From JBOGWA01 sp050693155 (lineage in GTDB: Bacteria > Actinomycetota > UBA4738 > CALAEC01): 9,165 nt of DNA. Of this stretch, positions 5,476 through 9,165 are shown one piece after another (position 1 is the stretch's first letter; every line of letters starts with the position of its first letter). The stretch spans positions 1-9,165 of the forward strand of contig JBOGWA010000002.1 of the NCBI GenBank assembly GCA_050693155.1, given 5' to 3'. A program made the position numbers and the translations under genes. The notes beneath the pieces are model-generated. The model saw nothing but the letters and a program-made list of their open reading frames with translations. It was not told the origin of the DNA and ran no database searches.

Positions 5476-6215
5476 TCGTGCTCGGCTCCTGCGGAACCTG
5501 GGCGGTGCCGGACCGTGCGAACAGCGGGTACCTCATCCGGCACGACGGACACGCGCTCTGGGTCGATCTCGGGTCGGGAACGCTCGCGAACCTCCAACGG
5601 CACGCGGATCTCCATGAGATCGACGCGGTCGTGATCTCACACTCTCACCCCGACCACATGGTGGATCTGTATCCGTACTTCTACGCGCGGCACTACGGTC
5701 TCCAGCTACCGCCGGGCACGCCGCTCTTCGCGCCGCCGGGGCTGATCAATCGAGCCGTTGCACTCCTGTCTGAGGAATCAGCGCTCGACCTCGCACGGAC
5801 GTTCTCGATCACGGAGGTGGAGCCGGGGAATTCCTTCGGGACGGGACCGTTCAGCGTACGCACGGCGCCGATGGCGCATCCCGTTCCCACGCTCGGCATG
5901 CGGATCGAGGCCGACGGTGCGACCATCGCCTACACGGCTGATACCGGGCCGACCGAGGAGATCGACACGATCGCCGCCGGGGCCGACCTCCTCCTCGCGG
6001 AGGCGACCTGGCAGGAAGACGGAACCTTCCGTCCGCCGCTTCACCTCACGGCGAAGCAGGCGGGCGAAGCGGCGACCCGAACGGGGGCCGGGCGACTGGT
6101 CCTGACGCACATCTGGCCGACGCTCGACCTCGAGCAGAGCCGGGGGGAAGCGGCGGAGCGATTCGAAGGCGACGTGCAGGTCGCGATGGACAACACGGTC
6201 CTGGAGGTTGGGTGA
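5466..6215 (+). CDS. MBL-fold hydrolase, Rv1339-like (putative cyclic nucleotide phosphodiesterase)
   Basis: This 249-residue metallo-beta-lactamase-fold protein has HSHPDH (59-64), His138 in MAHPVPTLG, Asp159 in AYTADTG, and His215 in LVLTHIWPT, a full two-metal RNase Z-like set. It sits between murI and rph, exactly where M. tuberculosis has Rv1339. Rv1339 has been reported as an atypical cAMP phosphodiesterase, and relatives are often annotated as RNase Z-like or MBL hydrolases. The function is thus carried over by synteny and motif and is not certain. The ATG 5466 start has a good ribosome binding site, AGGGAGG at 5453-5459, that lies inside murI. The coding region overlaps murI by 10 nt and ends in a GTGA overlap with rph, so coupled translation is likely. 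No signal peptide is seen. Confidence 0.85.
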   Translation: MELIVLGSCGTWAVPDRANSGYLIRHDGHALWVDLGSGTLANLQRHADLHEIDAVVISHSHPDHMVDLYPYFYARHYGLQLPPGTPLFAPPGLINRAVALLSEESALDLARTFSITEVEPGNSFGTGPFSVRTAPMAHPVPTLGMRIEADGATIAYTADTGPTEEIDTIAAGADLLLAEATWQEDGTFRPPLHLTAKQAGEAATRTGAGRLVLTHIWPTLDLEQSRGEAAERFEGDVQVAMDNTVLEVG

Positions 6216-6931
6216 GCCGGCCCGACGGCCGGTCGGCGGATGAGCTCCGGTCGGTCCGGTACGAGATCGGCTATCTCGACTGGGCGGAGGGGTCGGTGAT
6301 GTTCGAGATGGGGAGAACGAGGGTGCTGTGCGCGGCGACGTTCGAGGCCAGCGTCCCAAGGTTCCTCCAGGGGAGCGGCAAGGGTTGGGTGACGGGCGAG
6401 TACGCGATGCTTCCGCGGTCGACGCTGGAGCGAACGCCGCGGGAGGTGAACCGGGGCCGGCCGGGCGGCCGGACGCAGGAGATCCAGCGGCTCATCGGTC
6501 GTACGCTCCGTTCGATCGCGAAGCTTGACCGGCTCGGTGAGACGACGATCATCGTGGACTGTGACGTACTCCAGGCCGACGGAGGGACCAGGACAGCCTC
6601 GATCACCGGCGGATACATCGCGTTGGCATTGGCCGTCCGTGCGCTGAGGGAGCGTGGAGTGCTGGACGCGGACGTCCTTCAGGATTCCGTCGCAGCGGTG
6701 AGCGCCGGGATGGTCGAGGGCGAGGCGCGTCTGGACCTCGACTACGAAGAAGATGCGAAGGCCGACGTCGACTTCAACGTGGTGATGACGGGCTCCGGCC
6801 GACTCGTCGAGGTGCAGGGCACGGCGGAAGGTGAACCCTTCTCGCGTGCAGACCTCGATCGGATCCTCGAGCTCTCGGAGGCCGGCATCAAACATCTCAC
6901 CGCGATTCAGCGGGAAGCCGCGGGCGTCTAG
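6212..6931 (+). CDS. rph: Ribonuclease PH
   Basis: RNase PH trims tRNA 3' ends by phosphorolysis and forms a hexameric ring. The 239-residue product has every hallmark: a start near RPDGRSADELR, TGEYAMLPRST (61-71), GRTQEIQRLIGR (86-97) with the phosphate-binding Arg87, CDVLQADGGTRTASITGG (117-134), and LDLDYEEDAKADVDFN (174-189) with the catalytic/metal acidic residues. The length equals the family norm of about 240. The GTG start (6212) overlaps the TGA of the upstream MBL gene. rdgB begins 5 nt after its stop, the same pairing as rphA-Rv1341 in mycobacteria. It is unlikely to be the exosome-type paralogue, since the bacterial signatures are intact. Confidence 0.96.
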   Translation: MSRPDGRSADELRSVRYEIGYLDWAEGSVMFEMGRTRVLCAATFEASVPRFLQGSGKGWVTGEYAMLPRSTLERTPREVNRGRPGGRTQEIQRLIGRTLRSIAKLDRLGETTIIVDCDVLQADGGTRTASITGGYIALALAVRALRERGVLDADVLQDSVAAVSAGMVEGEARLDLDYEEDAKADVDFNVVMTGSGRLVEVQGTAEGEPFSRADLDRILELSEAGIKHLTAIQREAAGV

Positions 6932-6936
6932 ACGGA

Positions 6937-7539
6937 ATGGCGTTCCCTCCCCGGCTCGTCATCGCGAGCCGGAACCTGGGGAAGGTGCGGGAGATCTTGG
7001 CGATCTGTTCGGATTGGCCGGTTGACTGGCTGACGTTCGACGACCTCTCCTGGCCGGAGATCGACGAGACCGGGGCCGACTACCAAAGGAATGCCCTGCT
7101 GAAGGCCGAAGGTGCGGCTCGATCGACAGGCGAGCCCGCACTCGCCGACGATTCGGGGATCGAGGTCGACGCCCTCGGCGGCGCCCCCGGCCCCCGGTCG
7201 GCTCGGTTCGCGGGACGGAACGCGGATGACGAGGGGAACCTCAGGGCCCTCCTGAACGCAATCGCCGGGGTTCCAAGGCCTGGACGCACCGCCAGATACC
7301 GCGCCGTGGCGGCGGTTGCCTGGCCGGACGGGCGATCGGTAACGACGGAGGGCGTCTGCGAGGGAGTGTTGCGCTCCTCGCCTCACGGGACCGGCGGATT
7401 CGGCTACGACCCGATCTTCGAGCCGGCCGGGTGGGACCGGACGATGGGAGAGCTGCCGCCCGACGAAAAGCACAGGATCAGTCACCGGGGCCAAGCGCTG
7501 CGCGCGTTGCGCGCGCGCCTGGAATCAGGCGAGGAGTAG
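6937..7539 (+). CDS. rdgB: dITP/XTP pyrophosphatase (RdgB/HAM1 family)
   Basis: This 200-residue nucleotide-pool sanitiser hydrolyses ITP, dITP and XTP to monophosphates plus pyrophosphate. The motifs are SRNLGKVREI (11-20), the substrate-binding N/K element, then ADDSGIEVDALGG (70-82) with the catalytic Asp region, PGPRSARFAG (84-93), GTGGFGYDPIFEP (151-163), and GELPPDEKHRISHRGQAL (171-188). All are canonical and in order. The start is ATG 6937, 5 nt after rph, with only a weak purine stretch ahead. Its end (GAGGAG, 7531-7536) supplies the ribosome binding site for the next gene. Nothing unusual is seen. Confidence 0.95.
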   Translation: MAFPPRLVIASRNLGKVREILAICSDWPVDWLTFDDLSWPEIDETGADYQRNALLKAEGAARSTGEPALADDSGIEVDALGGAPGPRSARFAGRNADDEGNLRALLNAIAGVPRPGRTARYRAVAAVAWPDGRSVTTEGVCEGVLRSSPHGTGGFGYDPIFEPAGWDRTMGELPPDEKHRISHRGQALRALRARLESGEE

Positions 7540-7541
7540 CT

Positions 7542-8408
7542 GTGGCTGTCGCGGTTACCGGCGCGAACGGCCTCGTCGGACGGGCAACGATCCCTTTGCT
7601 GCTAGCGGGGGGATCGGAGGTTCGAGCCCTCGTTCGTCGCCCGGAGACCGGTGAGGTGTTGCAGAAAACGGGCGCGAAGGTCGCGGTTGCGCAGCTCTCT
7701 GATCCCGGCAAGCTCGCGTACGTCTTCGAGGGAGCGCACACCGTCTGCCATCTCGCCGGCGGACTCGATCATCCGGACGATCGTGCCTATGAGCGATCGA
7801 ACCTGGAGACGACCGTCGTCGTGCTCGAGGCGGCTCGAGACGCCGGCGTCAGACGTGTGCTCTTCCTCTCATATCCGGGCGCGTCTCCGTCCGCGGCAAA
7901 TTCGTACCTCAGGGCGAAGGGCAGGGCGGAGGAGGAGATCAGGGCGTCTGGCATCGATCACGCGATCATTCGCTGCACGCACGTGGTGGGCCCTGGCAGC
8001 GAGTGGCTCTCCGCGATGCGACGCGCTGGACGCGGACCAGTCGCGATGGTGATCGGGCCGGGCACGCAGAAGCTGGCTCCCGTCTTCGTCGGCGACGTCG
8101 CTGCGGTGCTGGCGGCCTCCGATGACCGGGCCACAACCGTCAAGGGCACCTGGGCGATCCAGGGTCCACAGGAGATGTCTGCGGACGACTACGTCGACCT
8201 GCTGGCGGGCCGAAGAAAACCAAAGGTGCATCTCTCGGTGCATGCGGCGCGTCTCTTCGGCCGCTTGGCCGGGCGGCGACTCGCACCGACCCTCCTCGAG
8301 ATCCTCGCGGCCGACAGCCTGGCGGATGCCCCGGATGCCGCGGCGGAATTCGGCGTTCTGTTGACGCCGCTCAGTGCGGCTCTCCGGAGGTCCGGAGAAG
8401 GAGAATAG
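7542..8408 (+). CDS. Atypical SDR / NmrA-like NAD(P)-binding protein
   Basis: From GTG 7542 the product is 288 residues and begins MAVAVTGANGLVGRA. The nucleotide-binding loop TGANGLVG (6-13) starts a Rossmann fold typical of extended or atypical short-chain dehydrogenase/reductases of the NmrA/NDUFA9-like group. Further landmarks are LVRRP (30-34), a likely NADP-preferring Arg element, CHLAGGLD (69-76), a candidate YxxxK at Tyr122-Lys126 (YLRAK), and IIRCTHVVGPG (142-152), where family members usually have 'R...v.GPG'. GTG 7542 is chosen because GAGGAG (7531-7536) lies 5 nt upstream and because it begins directly at the first beta strand; the open frame upstream is inside rdgB. It follows rdgB by 2 nt and ends the tight array. 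The substrate is unknown; it could be an epimerase, a quinone/flavin-type reductase, or a regulatory sensor without catalysis. Confidence 0.82.
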   Translation: MAVAVTGANGLVGRATIPLLLAGGSEVRALVRRPETGEVLQKTGAKVAVAQLSDPGKLAYVFEGAHTVCHLAGGLDHPDDRAYERSNLETTVVVLEAARDAGVRRVLFLSYPGASPSAANSYLRAKGRAEEEIRASGIDHAIIRCTHVVGPGSEWLSAMRRAGRGPVAMVIGPGTQKLAPVFVGDVAAVLAASDDRATTVKGTWAIQGPQEMSADDYVDLLAGRRKPKVHLSVHAARLFGRLAGRRLAPTLLEILAADSLADAPDAAAEFGVLLTPLSAALRRSGEGE

Positions 8409-8494
8409 GTTTCGATCGCCGAACTGATTCCCCACAACTCGGGACGAGTAAGATTCAGCGACCGTTCTGAGGGGACCGTCCAAAGGAGAGAAGG

Positions 8495-9130
8495 ATGAAC
8501 GTATTCGTCGATCGAAAGCGGACGGCCGTGCTCGCCGCTTTGCTTGCGCTCACGCTCGCGCTCGTCGCCGCGACCGGCGACGACGCGTTCGCCAAGAAGA
8601 AGAAAAAGAAGAAGAAGGGCCCCGTCGCGATTCCCGCCACTTCCTTCTACTTCCACGGGGGAACGCCGCCGATCAACCAGCTCGGTGCGCACACGTTCGA
8701 CACAACGACCCCCACAGCCCAGGGAGCTCTCGCCCCGGCAAGCCAGGGGCTGGGTCAGACCCCGCACCCGGTGTGGGCCGGAGACGTTCCGGCGGGTCAG
8801 GCGACGAAGATCGTGCTCGACTTCTGGCAGAAGGCTCCCGTCGACGAGATGGCCTTCTCCGAGGTGAATTACGACATCACGCTCGTCGTCGACGGCGTCG
8901 ACTACGTGTTTCCGCAGTTCACCGCGCCCGTGATGTCAAACGAGGTGCCGAGCCACGTCGTGTGGACCTTCGAGGCGGGATTCCCGGGAGCTCCGCTCCC
9001 GCTCTTGTTCCCCGGGGGGGCGGTCGAGATCGAGATCGCGGGGCACTTCACGGATGGAGAGGCGGTTACCGTGATCGTTTACGACACCGCGGATTTCCCG
9101 TCCGGGTTCGCGATCAACCCCGCCGCCTAG
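8495..9130 (+). CDS. Secreted protein of unknown function with polylysine mature N-terminus
   Basis: I do not recognise this 211-residue protein. The N-terminus has a Sec-type signal peptide: positive residues (RKR, 7-9), a hydrophobic core AVLAALLALTLALVAA (11-26), and a signal peptidase I site AFA at 31-33. Cleavage there would leave eight consecutive lysines (34-41) as the mature start. The remaining roughly 170 residues have no cysteine, no second membrane segment and no obvious anchor. They are rich in alternating hydrophobic strands (for example YDITLVVDGVDYVF and AVEIEIAGHF), suggesting a beta-sandwich-like fold. A strong ribosome binding site AAAGGAG (8482-8488) precedes ATG 8495. An 86-nt gap separates it from the upstream array, so it probably has its own promoter. 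Lysine-rich stretches after signal peptides may help bind the cell wall or polyanions, which is inference. Confidence 0.8.
   Translation: MNVFVDRKRTAVLAALLALTLALVAATGDDAFAKKKKKKKKGPVAIPATSFYFHGGTPPINQLGAHTFDTTTPTAQGALAPASQGLGQTPHPVWAGDVPAGQATKIVLDFWQKAPVDEMAFSEVNYDITLVVDGVDYVFPQFTAPVMSNEVPSHVVWTFEAGFPGAPLPLLFPGGAVEIEIAGHFTDGEAVTVIVYDTADFPSGFAINPAA
8594..8617 (+). repeat. Lysine codon tract (AAG/AAA x8)
   Basis: Eight consecutive lysine codons, seven AAG and one AAA, form a purine-only 24-nt microsatellite-like tract immediately after the predicted signal peptidase site. Such a tract can change length by whole codons through slippage, so the number of lysines may differ between strains. Confidence 0.85.
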
Positions 9131-9140
9131 CCGGAGCAAG

Positions 9141-9165
9141 TGCGAGAGGGGGGATTTGAACCCCC
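9141..9165 (-). tRNA. 3' part of a tRNA gene (probably Leu or Ser), truncated by the window end
   Basis: Read on the - strand, the window begins with GGGGG, TTCAAAT, CCCCC: a perfect 5-bp T stem with a 7-nt T loop carrying the invariant TTC.A. Next comes CTCTCGC, the 3' half of a 7-bp acceptor stem, and A as discriminator. The following bases are CTT, so CCA is not encoded. The D and anticodon arms lie beyond base 9165, so the isotype cannot be read. A GCGAGAG acceptor with a GGGGG T stem is common in bacterial tRNA-Leu, and tRNA-Ser has similar T arms. A tRNA-Sec would need an 8-bp acceptor and usually a G discriminator, so it is disfavoured. The gene converges on the secreted-protein gene, ending 10 nt after its stop. 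Confidence 0.78.

Noticed and set aside
8409..8494. Promoter for the secreted-protein gene: TAAGAT at 8449-8454 as -10, and the repeated GACCGT at 8460-8465 and 8474-8479
   Set aside because: A promoter is expected here, but no acceptable -35 lies at 16-18 nt and the GACCGT repeat is too short to be meaningful. I see no terminator for the preceding gene in this gap.
1..9165. CRISPR arrays, insertion sequences, phage genes or a defence island
   Set aside because: No repeated spacer-like units, transposase motifs or terminal inverted repeats were seen. The region looks like conserved chromosomal core with housekeeping genes.

Overview
This window is a gene-dense, high-GC stretch with every complete protein-coding gene on the + strand. 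It almost certainly comes from an uncultured or deep-branching actinobacterium (Actinomycetota). The strongest argument is gene order. The run mec - (moeB) - cysO - cysM - murI - MBL hydrolase - rph - rdgB follows the Mycobacterium tuberculosis segment Rv1334-Rv1341. Two differences stand out: a MoeB/ThiF-type activating enzyme sits between mec and cysO, and the rhomboid gene found between cysM and murI in mycobacteria is absent. Frequent GTG starts, 2-10 nt gaps or overlaps between genes, and strong G/C third positions fit the same picture. I cannot assign a class or species.

Layout. (1) Positions 1-111 hold the C-terminal end of a PAS-like sensory protein, followed by an MBL-fold metallohydrolase (115-972). 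(2) Positions 996-2051 hold selD, selenophosphate synthetase. It is read through an in-frame TGA at 1041-1043, exactly where the active-site Cys/Sec belongs, with a plausible bacterial SECIS hairpin just downstream. It therefore looks like a selenoprotein that makes the selenium donor for selenoproteins. A small hairpin with a T-rich tail (2064-2089) probably ends this unit. (3) Positions 2103-4623 hold the sulfur-carrier-protein route to cysteine: the JAMM protease Mec, the E1-like adenylyltransferase MoeB, the ubiquitin-like carrier CysO, and the PLP-dependent O-phosphoserine sulfhydrylase CysM. (4) Positions 4630-8408 continue the tight array with murI (D-glutamate for peptidoglycan), a second MBL hydrolase (Rv1339-like), rph (RNase PH), rdgB (non-canonical NTP pyrophosphatase) and an atypical SDR/NmrA-like NAD(P)-binding protein. 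(5) Positions 8495-9130 hold an independent gene for a secreted protein of unknown function whose predicted mature N-terminus is eight lysines. (6) The window ends inside a tRNA gene on the - strand (9141-9165).

How the genes fit together. MoeB should adenylate the CysO C-terminus so that it can become a thiocarboxylate. CysM would add O-phosphoserine-derived aminoacrylate to it, and Mec would release cysteine. Two features depart from the textbook version. CysO ends in Gly-Gly-Arg rather than Gly-Gly, so it may need trimming, perhaps by Mec. MoeB lacks the rhodanese domain of actinobacterial MoeZ, so the sulfur donor must lie elsewhere. A Sec-containing selenophosphate synthetase immediately upstream puts selenium and sulfur activation side by side. 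No large region without genes is present; the longest intergenic gap is 86 nt (8409-8494).
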